Below the pieces are notes generated by a model, which was given only the letters and a program-made list of their open reading frames with translations, was not told where the DNA came from and made no database searches. A stretch of DNA of 64,000 nucleotides from JAIVJM01 sp963816985 (lineage in GTDB: Bacteria > Acidobacteriota > Blastocatellia > Pyrinomonadales > Pyrinomonadaceae). Position numbers and translations under genes: made by a program. The DNA lies in the NCBI GenBank assembly GCA_963816985.1, contig CAWFMF010000004.1:2790001-2854000 (forward strand), given 5' to 3'. This document shows, piece after piece, positions 8,474 through 16,513 of the stretch (position 1 is its first letter; each line of letters begins with the position of its first letter).

Positions 8474-9430
8474 TCAGCGCGGGCGCGGGGAAGCGTGCGG
8501 CGTTGCCGCGACGGGCGACGCCGTCGTCTGCTCCCCCAGCTTAATCTTGACCCACAGCGGCCAGTGATCCGAGAGGCCGACCTGTTTATCAATCCCGAAC
8601 TCACTCGCCTCGAAGCCGCGCAGCCACATCCAGTCCAGCTTCAACTTGAAGACGAACGTCCGCCACGTCGAGTGGTCGTCGGAGAAGGGCGTGGCGAAGC
8701 CCGAATCGGTGAAGAGCTTGCGCGCCGCCTTCACGTCTTTGCCCTTGATGGTGTTGAAGTCGCCGAGGACGACGGCGCGCTTGACCTCCGGGTGTCGCTT
8801 CAGGTCTTCGAGCACCGCGGCCCACTGCTCGACCTTCTTCGCCACGGGTATCCGCGTCTCGGCGTGGACGGAGTAGACGCGGACGGGCGTCGTGCCGACG
8901 ATGACGGTCGCGCCTATCGCCGCGCGGCGTCGCTTGCCCGGCCCCTCGTGCGGGAGGACGAGCCGCGCCACGTCCCGCAACTCGTGCGGGCTGAGGATGG
9001 CGACGCCGGTCTCTTCCTCTTCCTTCGCTTTGCCGTCCTTCGTGGGCGGCGCGGCCCAAGCGTAGTGCATGCCGAGCGCCTCGGCGATGGCGCGCGCCGT
9101 GTTCGTGTAGCCGGTGCGCTTCTTCTTCCGGTCAACCTCCTGAAGGCCGATGACGGAAGCCCCGCCGATCTCCGCATCCGAACGCAAAAGCTCGATCAAC
9201 TCCCGAAGGTCTTCGCCGCCCCGCCAGCGCATGTTGTAAGAGACGACCTTCAACTCGACCGGCGCGACCGACGGCGACGAGACCTTCAACGCGCTCCCGA
9301 CTTCGAGCAGCCCGCCGTCCGCGCTGACGGTAAGCAAAGAGCAGTAAGCCGCAAGCAGTAAGACGCCGACTGCCGCCGCGAATGCTGAAGTGACGACCCT
9401 CGTGCCCGTCGTTCTTTTAAGACTGTTCAT
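8474..9430 (-). CDS. Exported endonuclease/exonuclease/phosphatase-family protein
   Basis: About 318 residues. All marks of the EEP (DNase I-like) fold are present in order: KVVSYNMRW near residue 65, IGLQEVDR with the metal-binding Glu, VYSVHAETR, VVLGDFNTIKG and the C-terminal catalytic SDHWPLW. A hydrophobic N-terminal segment (VVTSAFAAAVGVLLLAAY) is a signal peptide or anchor, so it acts outside the cytoplasm. The substrate (nucleic acid, phosphoinositide-like or other phosphodiester) cannot be told. ATG 9430 is preferred over 9436 because GAGGG lies 9 bases upstream. The start overlaps the end of the lipid-kinase gene by 14 bases, which suggests translational coupling. The C-terminal ~20 residues are Pro/Ala-rich. 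Confidence 0.85.
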   Translation of the reverse strand: MNSLKRTTGTRVVTSAFAAAVGVLLLAAYCSLLTVSADGGLLEVGSALKVSSPSVAPVELKVVSYNMRWRGGEDLRELIELLRSDAEIGGASVIGLQEVDRKKKRTGYTNTARAIAEALGMHYAWAAPPTKDGKAKEEEETGVAILSPHELRDVARLVLPHEGPGKRRRAAIGATVIVGTTPVRVYSVHAETRIPVAKKVEQWAAVLEDLKRHPEVKRAVVLGDFNTIKGKDVKAARKLFTDSGFATPFSDDHSTWRTFVFKLKLDWMWLRGFEASEFGIDKQVGLSDHWPLWVKIKLGEQTTASPVAATPHASPRPR

Positions 9431-10391
9431 AATCATCAACCCTCAACCCTTCTGCTCGCAGCCCGCTGCTTTCCTCCCCGAAAGGCGTGTCCCCGGCGAG
9501 GAAGCGCGCGGCGCGCGGCAGCACGCGGTAGCGACACTCGCTCGCCTCAAGGACTTCGCCGTCGGTGTTGACCTTAATCGTGCGGTCGAACCGCAAGTCC
9601 AACTCGCGCGCGCGGAAGTAGGAGACGCGCTCGTCCTCGATGTGGTCGCCGCCGGAGACCGAAGTTAAGAGCCCGACGAATTCGAGCGTCGGCATCGCCT
9701 CGACGAAGCACACGTCGAGGAGCCCGTCGTCAATCAAGGCGTGCGGCGCGATGAGCCGCCCGCCGCCGACGAGGCGCGAATTGCAGACGGCGAACATCTG
9801 CGCGCCCGACTCGCGCTCGCGGACGCGCCCGTCCTCCAACACCGCGCGCAGACGGACGCCCGCCGGCTCGTACTCCATCAAGACCTGCGCGCCGCCGATG
9901 AGATAAGCCAGCTTGCCCGCCAGAGACTTGAGCTGCGGGTTGACGGCGTCCGACACCTCGGCGATGAAGCCGCCCGCCGAGACGTTGACGAAGTGACGCT
10001 CGTTCAAGACGCCGACGTCCGCCTCGATTGTCCGCCCGCGCAGCAGAACCTCGACCGCGCCTTCGACATCCTCCGGCAGTCCGAGCGCGACGGCGAAGTC
10101 GTTGCCCGTGCCGAGCGGGACGAGCCCGAAGGTGGTGCGCGCGAGCGCGCCCTCGACCGCCGCGACGCCGTTCAAGACCTCGTTCAGAGTCCCGTCGCCG
10201 CCCGCGATGAACAGTCGTTCGTAGCCCTCGCGCGCCGCGCTCTCGGCCAGCCGCGTCGCGTCGCCCGCCGCCACCGTCATCACGATGTCCAAATCGCCGA
10301 GCCCCTCGCGCAGACGCTCGTTCATCGTCTGTAAGTAGTCGGGCGCGGCGTCCGTGCCGGAGACGGGGTTGACGATCAGTCGGGTCTTCAT
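9417..10391 (-). CDS. Diacylglycerol kinase-family lipid kinase (YegS/DagK type)
   Basis: About 324 residues. It has the family signatures NPVSGTDAAPDYL near the N-terminus, the nucleotide-binding FIAGGDGTLNEVLNGVA (about residues 60-76) and PLGTGNDFAVALGLPED (about 95-110), followed by the beta-sandwich C-terminal domain (VCNSRLVGGGRLIAPHALIDDGLLDVCFVE, in two parts). These soluble enzymes phosphorylate diacylglycerol or related lipids at the inner membrane and recycle lipid for phospholipid synthesis. ATG 10391 is taken as the start; an upstream TTG at 10400 would add three residues. It is followed by, and overlaps, the EEP-family gene. Confidence 0.92.
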   Translation of the reverse strand: MKTRLIVNPVSGTDAAPDYLQTMNERLREGLGDLDIVMTVAAGDATRLAESAAREGYERLFIAGGDGTLNEVLNGVAAVEGALARTTFGLVPLGTGNDFAVALGLPEDVEGAVEVLLRGRTIEADVGVLNERHFVNVSAGGFIAEVSDAVNPQLKSLAGKLAYLIGGAQVLMEYEPAGVRLRAVLEDGRVRERESGAQMFAVCNSRLVGGGRLIAPHALIDDGLLDVCFVEAMPTLEFVGLLTSVSGGDHIEDERVSYFRARELDLRFDRTIKVNTDGEVLEASECRYRVLPRAARFLAGDTPFGEESSGLRAEGLRVDDYEQS

Positions 10392-10400
10392 CTTAATCAA

Positions 10401-10507
10401 ATGATGAATGCGGAATGATGAATGGCGGGAAGTTTTCAGTAGACAGTTTTCAGTTTTCAGTTAAGACCAGAACTGAAAACTGAAAACTGAAAACTGTCTT
10501 TCCGCAT
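10401..10507. repeat. Heptanucleotide repeat arrays, AACTGAA and AATGATG words
   Basis: Two nested sets of inverted 7-base words lie between two minus-strand genes. The inner set is AGTTTTC / AGTTTTC / AGT on one side and ACTGAAA x3 plus ACTG on the other. The outer set is AATGATG, AATGCGG, AATGATG, AATGGCG on the left and a single CCGCATTCAT on the right. The right edge reaches the stop codon of the metallo-beta-lactamase gene. A single long hairpin can form. Confidence 0.88.
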
Positions 10508-11281
10508 TCATCCTTTCGTTATCTCCAATCTCAGCCCGTCGCGCGCCTCGACCGTGTCGCCGTCCCAGAGCTTGGCGGCCTCGGCGGCGATGTCTATGCC
10601 GTCCCACTCCGGGTAGAGATGCGCGAGCAACACGCGGCGCGGGGCGGCGAGACGGGCGAGGCGCATCGCTTCTTCGAGGACGAGGTGCGTCTCGATGGGC
10701 TTCGTGCGGAAGAACGAGCACTCCATCAGCAGGAGCCCCGCGCCGCGCGCGAACTCGGCGAGCGACTCCGCGTAGCCCGTGTCCGAAGTATAAACGAGCG
10801 TTGCGCCGTCGGCGTCCGTGAGCCTGACGGCGAGGCTCTCGCCCGTGTGCGGCGTCGAGAAGGCTTCGGCCCGCAAGCCCTCGAAGACCTCGAAACCTTC
10901 GCGCGGCGAGACCTCAAGGACTTCGAGCGGGAAGGGCTGCTCGAAGAGCTTGTACGCGCCCGCCGCGTCGAAGGCGCGCAGCAGTTTCTCCGTCCCGCGC
11001 GGGCCGTAGACCTTGAGGGGCTTGCGTCGCCCCTGCGTCTGCGTCGCGTGCCTCGTCCCGAAGAGGAAGGGCGCGAGGCCGCCGACGTGGTCGAGGTGAA
11101 AGTGGCTCACCCACACGGCGTCGAGCCCCGCCCAGTCGAAGCCCTCCTGCGCCGCGCGGTGCAGGGCGGTCGCGCTGATGTCGAGCATCAGAGTCCCGCC
11201 CGTCGCTTCAAGCCAGTGCGCGGACGAGGAGCGTTGCGGGTGAGGAACCGAAGTGCCCGAACCCAACACCGTGAGCCGCAT
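10508..11281 (-). CDS. Metallo-beta-lactamase-fold hydrolase (RNase Z / ElaC-like)
   Basis: About 257 residues from ATG 11281 (MRLTVLGSGTSVPHPQRSSS). The metal site is clear: VSHFHLDHVGGLAPFLFG (HxHxDH), a second His in STPHTGESLA, an Asp in VYTSDTGYAESL, and a late His in LLAHLYPEW. The short LGSGT-x-P start and loop arrangement are those of the RNase Z/ElaC and related phosphodiesterase group. It could process tRNA 3' ends or cyclic nucleotides, but it lacks a clearly readable tRNA-binding exosite, so the specific role is left open. A longer form from 11344 is less likely because it adds a hydrophilic head with no family match. Confidence 0.85.
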   Translation of the reverse strand: MRLTVLGSGTSVPHPQRSSSAHWLEATGGTLMLDISATALHRAAQEGFDWAGLDAVWVSHFHLDHVGGLAPFLFGTRHATQTQGRRKPLKVYGPRGTEKLLRAFDAAGAYKLFEQPFPLEVLEVSPREGFEVFEGLRAEAFSTPHTGESLAVRLTDADGATLVYTSDTGYAESLAEFARGAGLLLMECSFFRTKPIETHLVLEEAMRLARLAAPRRVLLAHLYPEWDGIDIAAEAAKLWDGDTVEARDGLRLEITKG

Positions 11282-11383
11282 CAACTCTTCCGTTAACCTT
11301 TCCGGGGGAGACAACAGGCTACCAAACCGCTCTGCGGAAGGCAAAAATATTTGAGGCGCGTGGGAGAATTACATCACGACCTG

Positions 11384-12187
11384 TCACTTGTAGTCCGGCA
11401 TCTTAATGGGTTGGAGGAACTGGAGCATCATCGGGCTGGATTCGATATCAACCCAGATTTGAAGCTCTGACAACTCCTGAAGCCCGGCATCGAGTTCGGA
11501 CACGGGGGGGCATTTCATCTCCGCCAACTGGTCACGAAAGGTTTCGAGGTCACCAATCGTCTCCTCTAAACGGGTCTTCATGGCTTCCATTGATTGGATG
11601 TAGTCGTCGTATTGGTCGCGGTAGTCAGCGGTGGTCTTGTTCGACTTTTCCAACCGGCCTTTCTGAGCTTCCAAATCCTTCATCACGGAATTCTCGGTGG
11701 CGAGTTCATCGCGCAGAATCGCCGAAACCACTTGCGCCAAGTCCGTGCACCCGTCGGTGGGCGGCTCGACAATCTCGACAGGTTTGGAGTCTTTGACCGG
11801 TGTGGTGCCGTTCTTTCGGTCTCGGAGCTGCATGATTATGTTGCCCGAAGGATGCACCCAGTACTCGCCCGTCATCGTCGGGGTGGCCCCCTGAGTCGTT
11901 TGCCACAGTTGATAGCCTCGCGCCTGAAACCACTGCGGCTCATGCTCGTCGTTCGAGCCGAAGACTGCAAAAACCGACTCGACGGGGTTTTCGGCGTACC
12001 TTAAGAAACTCTTCTTGAAATCCTCGCCGTAGCGTTTGGACATCCGTTCGACCACCGCAATCTTCTCCATGTTCGACAGGCGTTTCCACTCGTCGTGCGC
12101 ATTATGCGGCTCCGCTGCCAACTCATCGAGAAACGCGTTGCGCTTCTGCTCTTTGATTTGAGCCGCCGTCGGGCGACGACGAATCAC
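11384..12187 (-). CDS. Unrecognised protein with C-terminal coiled coil
   Basis: A 267-residue protein beginning at GTG 12187 (MIRRRPTAAQIKEQKRNAF). Its start codon overlaps the TGA stop of the DUF4157 gene by 4 bases (ACGTGATT), so the two are translated as a coupled pair. The N-terminal half is helical and charged with aromatic patches (EYWVHPSGNIIMQLRDRKNG). Residues about 155-235 form a likely coiled coil (LRDELATENSVMKDLEAQKG, then KTRLEETIGDLETFRDQLAE). No signal peptide and no known domain. Codon use is more A/T-rich than in the neighbouring genes, which suggests recent transfer. It may act with the DUF4157 protein, for example as cargo or partner; that is inference from overlap alone. 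Confidence 0.75.
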   Translation of the reverse strand: MIRRRPTAAQIKEQKRNAFLDELAAEPHNAHDEWKRLSNMEKIAVVERMSKRYGEDFKKSFLRYAENPVESVFAVFGSNDEHEPQWFQARGYQLWQTTQGATPTMTGEYWVHPSGNIIMQLRDRKNGTTPVKDSKPVEIVEPPTDGCTDLAQVVSAILRDELATENSVMKDLEAQKGRLEKSNKTTADYRDQYDDYIQSMEAMKTRLEETIGDLETFRDQLAEMKCPPVSELDAGLQELSELQIWVDIESSPMMLQFLQPIKMPDYK

Positions 12188-12867
12188 GTCAACTCGTGCG
12201 CGATTAACGTCCGACCTGCATTAGTGTGTGGGACGTACTGTCCCGCGCCGAAGACGATGTTGGGCGCGACCGTATACGCGAGCGCATCTATCGCGCGCGC
12301 CGACTCCGCCGCCCTCGCGTCCGTGTGGACGCGCACCTGACCGAAGTCTTGGCCGAAGCGCTGCTCCATAAAAACGCGAGTTGATGCCTCAAGCGGCTGG
12401 CCGGGTGAAGCTAAGACGTCATGGACGACGGGCGGCGCCGCGCCCTGTCCCGGAGCGCCGCCTTGAACGCGCTTCGTCTGCACGCGCTCAGGCGCTTGGG
12501 CTGTTTGAGTCGTCTGACACTGATGACATCCTCCGCCGCAGGCGCAAGCGCGCTGGAGCTGCGGCCCCGGCGCGCGCATCACCTGCTCGGAGACACGATC
12601 CGCTTCCTGCTCGTAGATGTCGCCCGGAGTGTTGACGGCGAGTTTCGTTTGGAGACTGACCGGCGCTTCGGAGTGCGTCGTCACCCGGCTGAAATCGTGT
12701 GCGAAGCTATTTGAAGAGGCGTTGCCGTGCGACGCTTTGACGGCCCCGGCATTCACGCGCGGCTTGCCCGTGACGACTTGATTCCCGGACTTGCGGCGTG
12801 TGAGTAGGCTGGTGTGAGGCGACGCCTCCGGTTGGGGCTGCCTCTGCTTCGGCGCGTGTGCTTTCAT
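12184..12867 (-). CDS. DUF4157 protein truncated inside its HExxH motif
   Basis: A 227-residue protein. The N-terminal half is disordered and contains a Cys cluster (CACGGGCHQCQ, about residues 108-118). A DUF4157 domain follows at about 145-227: DVLASPGQPLEASTRVFMEQ, RFGQDFGQVRVHTDARAAES, LAYTVAPNIVFGAGQY. In this family the domain continues through a zinc-metallopeptidase HELTH motif. Here the frame stops immediately after HELT, so the second metal His is missing, and the next gene starts at the overlapping GTG. DUF4157 proteins are known as cargo of extracellular contractile injection systems and as toxin heads; no injection-system genes are in the window. No frameshift within the next bases restores the motif. 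It is either a remnant or a deliberately short form. Confidence 0.8.
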   Translation of the reverse strand: MKAHAPKQRQPQPEASPHTSLLTRRKSGNQVVTGKPRVNAGAVKASHGNASSNSFAHDFSRVTTHSEAPVSLQTKLAVNTPGDIYEQEADRVSEQVMRAPGPQLQRACACGGGCHQCQTTQTAQAPERVQTKRVQGGAPGQGAAPPVVHDVLASPGQPLEASTRVFMEQRFGQDFGQVRVHTDARAAESARAIDALAYTVAPNIVFGAGQYVPHTNAGRTLIAHELT

Positions 12868-13079
12868 CAGCCGTTCCCCGTACTATCCGGCTTAAGCTGT
12901 TCGAACTTTTAAGAAGAGCCGATAGTGCGAGACACTATGCTAAGGGGCGGGGCGAGTCAATAGCGGCACGGGCGCCGAGGGAGCGTCCCCCGGCCTCTTC
13001 GCTTGACGCGTCGCGGGGGTTGCGCTACATCTCTTGTCGTGAATTTCCAAACTCGCCGCGTGATGAGGGACAACCGTTG

Positions 13080-13628
13080 ATGCAGGGCGTGGTCACGCTC
13101 CTCGACGACCGCCACTACGCGCGCGTCGGGGCGCTGTGGGAGGAACTGGGGCAGAAGTTCGACGTGCGCGGGATGTACGTCACGCCGTTCCCGCACTTCT
13201 CCTATCAAGTCGCCGACGCCTACGAAGAGCAGGGCTGCGGGCAGTTCCTGCGCGAGCTGGCCGCGCGCACGCGCCCCTTCCGCGTCAGGACTTCGGGCCT
13301 CGGAATCTTCACCGTCGCCAACCCCATTCTCTACATCCCGCTCGTCCGCAGCCCGCAGCTCTCCGCGCTCCACGCAGAACTCTGGAAGGGCGTCCGCCAG
13401 TCCGTGCCCGGCGCGGTCGCGCACTACTACGCTCCCGAAGAGTGGGTCCCACACGTCACCCTCGCGCAGGGCGACATTGACCAGGAGAAGCTGGCGGCAA
13501 TCGTCCGCGTCCTGAGCACGCGCAACTTCCACTGGGAGATTACGGTCAACAACCTCTCCATGCTCTACGACACCGGCAAGGAGCAGGGCGTGCGCTGCCG
13601 CTTCAATTTTGAAGGAAGTAGCCAGTAG
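13080..13628 (+). CDS. 2H phosphoesterase / 2'-5' RNA ligase-family protein
   Basis: About 182 residues from ATG 13080, preceded by TGAGGGA. It opens MQGVVTLLDDRHYARVGALW, typical of LigT-like proteins. The two H-x-[ST] catalytic signatures are visible: FPHFSYQVAD near residue 36 and VPHVTLAQGD near residue 127. Such enzymes hydrolyse or ligate 2'-5' or cyclic phosphodiester bonds in RNA or nucleotides; the substrate here is unknown. No signal peptide. Longer open frame upstream is Arg-rich and has no ribosome site. The last codons (SSQ-stop) are written by the beginning of a heptanucleotide repeat array, so the repeat has been taken into the gene end. Confidence 0.85.
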   Translation: MQGVVTLLDDRHYARVGALWEELGQKFDVRGMYVTPFPHFSYQVADAYEEQGCGQFLRELAARTRPFRVRTSGLGIFTVANPILYIPLVRSPQLSALHAELWKGVRQSVPGAVAHYYAPEEWVPHVTLAQGDIDQEKLAAIVRVLSTRNFHWEITVNNLSMLYDTGKEQGVRCRFNFEGSSQ

Positions 13629-13726
13629 CCAGTAGTGCTCCGCATCGAGGCCGCTGACACCGACGCACTAACGATTCATTAACGAATGTCTTTCTACTGA
13701 CTACTGCTACTGGCTACTGACTACTC
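13617..13726. repeat. Heptanucleotide repeat array, GTAGCCA word
   Basis: The left arm is AGTAGCC / AGTAGCC / AGTAG and forms the last codons and stop of the phosphoesterase gene. The right arm is CTACTGA, CTACTGC, TACTGGC, TACTGAC, TAC and ends 8 bases before the ATG of the deacetylase gene. The arms are complementary around a central ~60-base segment. The same word is used at 29200-29313. Confidence 0.88.
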
Positions 13727-13733
13727 GAATATT

Positions 13734-14480
13734 ATGAGCACACAAGACATCGAACTCGACGTGTTGGCGGTCTACTCGCACCCGGACGACGCGGAGCTGA
13801 CGGCGGCGGGGACGCTCTTGAAGTTGAAGTCTCTGGGCTACCGGACGGGCGTCCTCGACATGACGCGCGGCGAGATGGGGACGCGCGGCACGCCCGAAGG
13901 CCGCGCCGATGAGGCGAGGGAGGCGGCGCGTCTGATGAAGCTCGACGTGCGGCTCAACCTCGGACAGCCCGACGGGCACGTCTGGCTCACCGAGGACTCG
14001 CGCCGCGCGATGGTGCGCGTCATCCGCACGCACCGCCCGCGCGTCATCCTCACCGCCCACTGGGACGACCCGCACCCCGACCACTCGGCCACCGCCCGCA
14101 TCGTCCGCGAGGCCGCGCGCCTCGCCAGCATGCGCCGCTACGACGAAGAGGCGGGCCAGGGCGCGGTCGCGATGCCCGCGCTCGCGCACTCGGTCTACTC
14201 GCGCCTCGTCGTCCCCTCGTTCATCGTGGACATCTCCGAGTTCGTCGAGGACAAGCTCAAGGCCATCCGCGCCCACGGCTCGCAGTTCTTCGACCCGAAC
14301 TCGAACGAGCCGCAGACGCGCATCAGCGAGGAAGGCTTCCTCAAACAACTCGAACACCGCATGCGCTACTACGGCTCGCTCATCGGCGTCGCCGCCGGAG
14401 AGGCCTTCTACGTCCGCGAGGCGCTCAACGTCCAAGACCCCTTCGAGCTGCTCACGCGCCCCATGAACATCTACTCCTGA
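13734..14480 (+). CDS. bshB1: PIG-L family deacetylase, BshB1-like (bacillithiol biosynthesis)
   Basis: A 248-residue zinc-dependent N-acetylglucosamine deacetylase. The metal motif VYSHPDDAELTAAGTL is near residue 14 and the second metal region HWDDPHPDHSATARIV near residue 108. The segment MTRGEMGTRGTPEGRADEAR and the terminal RYYGSLIGVAAGEAFYVRE are characteristic of BshB1, which removes the acetyl group from GlcNAc-malate in bacillithiol synthesis. Bacillithiol-type enzymes are known outside Firmicutes, including in Acidobacteriota, so the call is reasonable. Neither bshA nor bshC is in the window. A general LmbE-like sugar deacetylase is the alternative. Confidence 0.85.
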   Translation: MSTQDIELDVLAVYSHPDDAELTAAGTLLKLKSLGYRTGVLDMTRGEMGTRGTPEGRADEAREAARLMKLDVRLNLGQPDGHVWLTEDSRRAMVRVIRTHRPRVILTAHWDDPHPDHSATARIVREAARLASMRRYDEEAGQGAVAMPALAHSVYSRLVVPSFIVDISEFVEDKLKAIRAHGSQFFDPNSNEPQTRISEEGFLKQLEHRMRYYGSLIGVAAGEAFYVREALNVQDPFELLTRPMNIYS

Positions 14481-14490
14481 GAGGGAAAGA

Positions 14491-14553
14491 GCCCGCCATC
14501 CGCTTTTGCGGGCAAATTTGCGGGGCCGCCGGTTTCTGTAACTTTTTTTACAG
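14491..14553 (+). terminator. Two hairpins after the bshB1-like gene
   Basis: A hairpin with arms GCCCGC (14491-14496) and GCGGGC (14508-14513), starting 11 bases after the stop codon, is followed by AAATTTG. A second hairpin CTGTAA (14536-14541) / TTACAG (14548-14553) carries a run of seven T in its loop. Neither is a textbook terminator with a T tract after the stem, but the position suits transcript termination. Confidence 0.4.
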
Positions 14554-14559
14554 CTTCGC

Positions 14560-14588
14560 TTGCATAATCCTCACGGCTCAGGTATAAA
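14560..14588 (+). promoter_or_regulatory. Candidate sigma-70 promoter for the M4 protease
   Basis: TTGCAT (14560-14565) and TATAAA (14583-14588) are separated by exactly 17 bases. This is one of the best -35/-10 pairs in the window. Transcription from here would give a leader of about 250 bases before the protease ATG at 14846. Confidence 0.55.
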
Positions 14589-14845
14589 CTGCGCCACCCT
14601 GAGCAGGATGGTTCGCCGCCTGTAACTCACATTCCTCCTTTGCCGGAAGCTCATTCAGGGCGGCGACGGATTCAACCACAACGCAAATTTCAAAGCCTCA
14701 CGCTCCGGCGAGAGTTACGGCCTCTTCACCCGTAAACTGACTGTGTCTATACCTCTGCCCCAGCGCACTTATCCTTCAAGGAGGGCCTCGTCCGGCGGAC
14801 GGGTTCTTTCTCACCTCAACCTCGCAACCCGTCCAAGGAGAAGAA
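14589..14845 (+). promoter_or_regulatory. Long 5' leader of the protease with mutually exclusive stems next to the ribosome site
   Basis: No gene fits in this ~255-base leader. Near its end GGACGGGTT (14797-14805) can pair perfectly with AACCCGTCC (14826-14834), placing a 9-bp stem directly against the ribosome site AAGGAGAAG (14835-14843). The same GGAC (14797-14800) can pair instead with GTCC at 14790-14793. The two stems exclude each other, as in a translational switch. The middle part contains CGCAAATTTCAAAGCC, faintly like a GEMM riboswitch, but the rest of that motif is absent. No known riboswitch class is recognised. Confidence 0.4.
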
Positions 14846-16513
14846 ATGAAGAAAGTTTTTGCGTTCCTGATTGTCGCCGCGATGTGCGCGCTGTTGATCC
14901 TGCCGGGGGTCGTCTCCGGCGAAAAGTCTGACAAGGCCACGAAGGCCGACAAACTGGCGAAGGCCGAAGCCGCCAGCCTTCAGAAACTTCAGAAGAAACT
15001 CGCCAGGAAGAATATCGCCCCGAACGACGTTAAGACCCTCCGCGTCTTCGAGGACGCGGATAGCGCCAACCGCGTCCACACGCACGTCCAGCAGACGCAC
15101 AACGGCGTCCCCGTCTTCGGCGGCGAGGCCATCGTCCACCTCGACTCCGCGACCGAGACCGAAGACCAGCCGGCGACCGACAACCTCATCGCGGATGTCT
15201 CCGCCTACACCTCGCCGAACCTCACGCCGGAAGACGCCGTCTTCACCGCCAAGGGGAAGTACAAAGAGAAGAAGGGCTGCGACGACTGCCTCACCGACGC
15301 GCCGCGCACAGACCTCTGGGTGCTCCGCCACGAAGGCACAGACCACCTCACCTACCGCGTCCAGCTCGCGCGCCTCGACGGCACGGAGAACACTTCGGAG
15401 CCCGTCTACTTCATTGACGCCATCTCCGGCGAGCTGGTCTGGAGCTACGACAACCTCCAGACGCAGGCCGCGACCGGCACGGGCGTCTCGCTCTACAGCG
15501 GCACGCAGACCATCAACACCACGCTTTCGGGCGGCAGCTACTACATGGAAGACCTCACGCGCGCCATCGGAACCTTCGACAACCGCAACACGGCGAAGAT
15601 CAACATGACGTTCGGCTACATCACGAGCTACGGCTCGACCTACCGCTTCAACGACGCCAACAACGTCTGGAACGCGGCGACCGCCAAGGCGGGCGTTGAC
15701 GCCCACTACGGCGCGTCGAAGGTTTACGACTACTTCCTCAACGTCCACGGGCGCAACGGCATTGACGGCGCGGGCGGCCCCCGCACCATCGCCTCCGTCA
15801 CCGGGTCGCCTGCGCTCGTCAGCTCCAACGTCCACTTCGGCAAGAGCTACAACAACGCCTTCTGGAGCAGCGCCCGCAACCAGATGTACTACGGCGACGG
15901 CGACGGCGTGAACTTCTCGCCCCTTGTCACCCTCGACATCTGCGGCCACGAGATGCAGCACGGCATCACCTCGCGGACGGCGAACCTGACCTACGCGAAC
16001 GAGTCCGGCGCTTTGAACGAGTCGTGGTCTGACGTTTTCGGCGCGATGGTCGAGCTCTACGCCGAGGGCACGGAGACGACCCAGACGTGGTGGATCGGCG
16101 AGGACGCCAACACGCCCTCCACGGCGGGCGACGCCTTGCGCTACATGGACAGGCCGCATCAGGCGCTCAACTACGGCTACACGACGAACGACGACCCCGA
16201 CCACTACACCGAGCGTTACACGGGCACGGGCGACGGCGGCGGCGTCCACATCAACTCCGGCATCCCCAACCACGTCTTCTACCTCCTCGCCAAAGGCGGC
16301 ACGCACGCGCACATCGCGGGGACTCCCGTCGTGGGCATCGGCGCGGACAAGGCGGCGAAGATTTGGTACAAGGCGCTCACCACCTACATGACCTCCTCGA
16401 CCAACTTCGCGGGCGCGCGCACGGCGACCATCAACGCGGCCAACGCCCTCTACGGCGCGGGCAGCGTCGAGTCCATCTCCGTGGCGCAAGCGTGGTCTGC
16501 CTGCGGCATTTAG
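14846..16513 (+). CDS. Secreted M4-family (thermolysin-like) zinc metalloprotease
   Basis: A 555-residue secreted protease precursor. A signal peptide (VFAFLIVAAMCALLILPGVVSG) is followed by a propeptide with FTP/PepSY character (about residues 60-210, TYRVQLARLDGTENTSEPVY). The mature catalytic domain holds the zinc motif ICGHEMQHGITS (HEMQH at about 368) and the third ligand in ESGALNESWSDVFG. The later catalytic His is in GGVHINSGIPNHVFYLLA. The protein ends shortly after the helical subdomain (SISVAQAWSACGI), with no extra C-terminal domain. It degrades peptides outside the cell after self-processing. Ribosome site AAGGAGAAG is strong. The preceding long leader suggests post-transcriptional control. 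Confidence 0.95.
   Translation: MKKVFAFLIVAAMCALLILPGVVSGEKSDKATKADKLAKAEAASLQKLQKKLARKNIAPNDVKTLRVFEDADSANRVHTHVQQTHNGVPVFGGEAIVHLDSATETEDQPATDNLIADVSAYTSPNLTPEDAVFTAKGKYKEKKGCDDCLTDAPRTDLWVLRHEGTDHLTYRVQLARLDGTENTSEPVYFIDAISGELVWSYDNLQTQAATGTGVSLYSGTQTINTTLSGGSYYMEDLTRAIGTFDNRNTAKINMTFGYITSYGSTYRFNDANNVWNAATAKAGVDAHYGASKVYDYFLNVHGRNGIDGAGGPRTIASVTGSPALVSSNVHFGKSYNNAFWSSARNQMYYGDGDGVNFSPLVTLDICGHEMQHGITSRTANLTYANESGALNESWSDVFGAMVELYAEGTETTQTWWIGEDANTPSTAGDALRYMDRPHQALNYGYTTNDDPDHYTERYTGTGDGGGVHINSGIPNHVFYLLAKGGTHAHIAGTPVVGIGADKAAKIWYKALTTYMTSSTNFAGARTATINAANALYGAGSVESISVAQAWSACGI

Noticed and set aside
14589..14760. Cyclic di-GMP (GEMM) riboswitch in the protease leader
   Set aside because: Only a short CGCAAA...AAAGCC resemblance; the conserved tetraloop, receptor and closing GGTAGCGGGGTTACC-type segments are not present.
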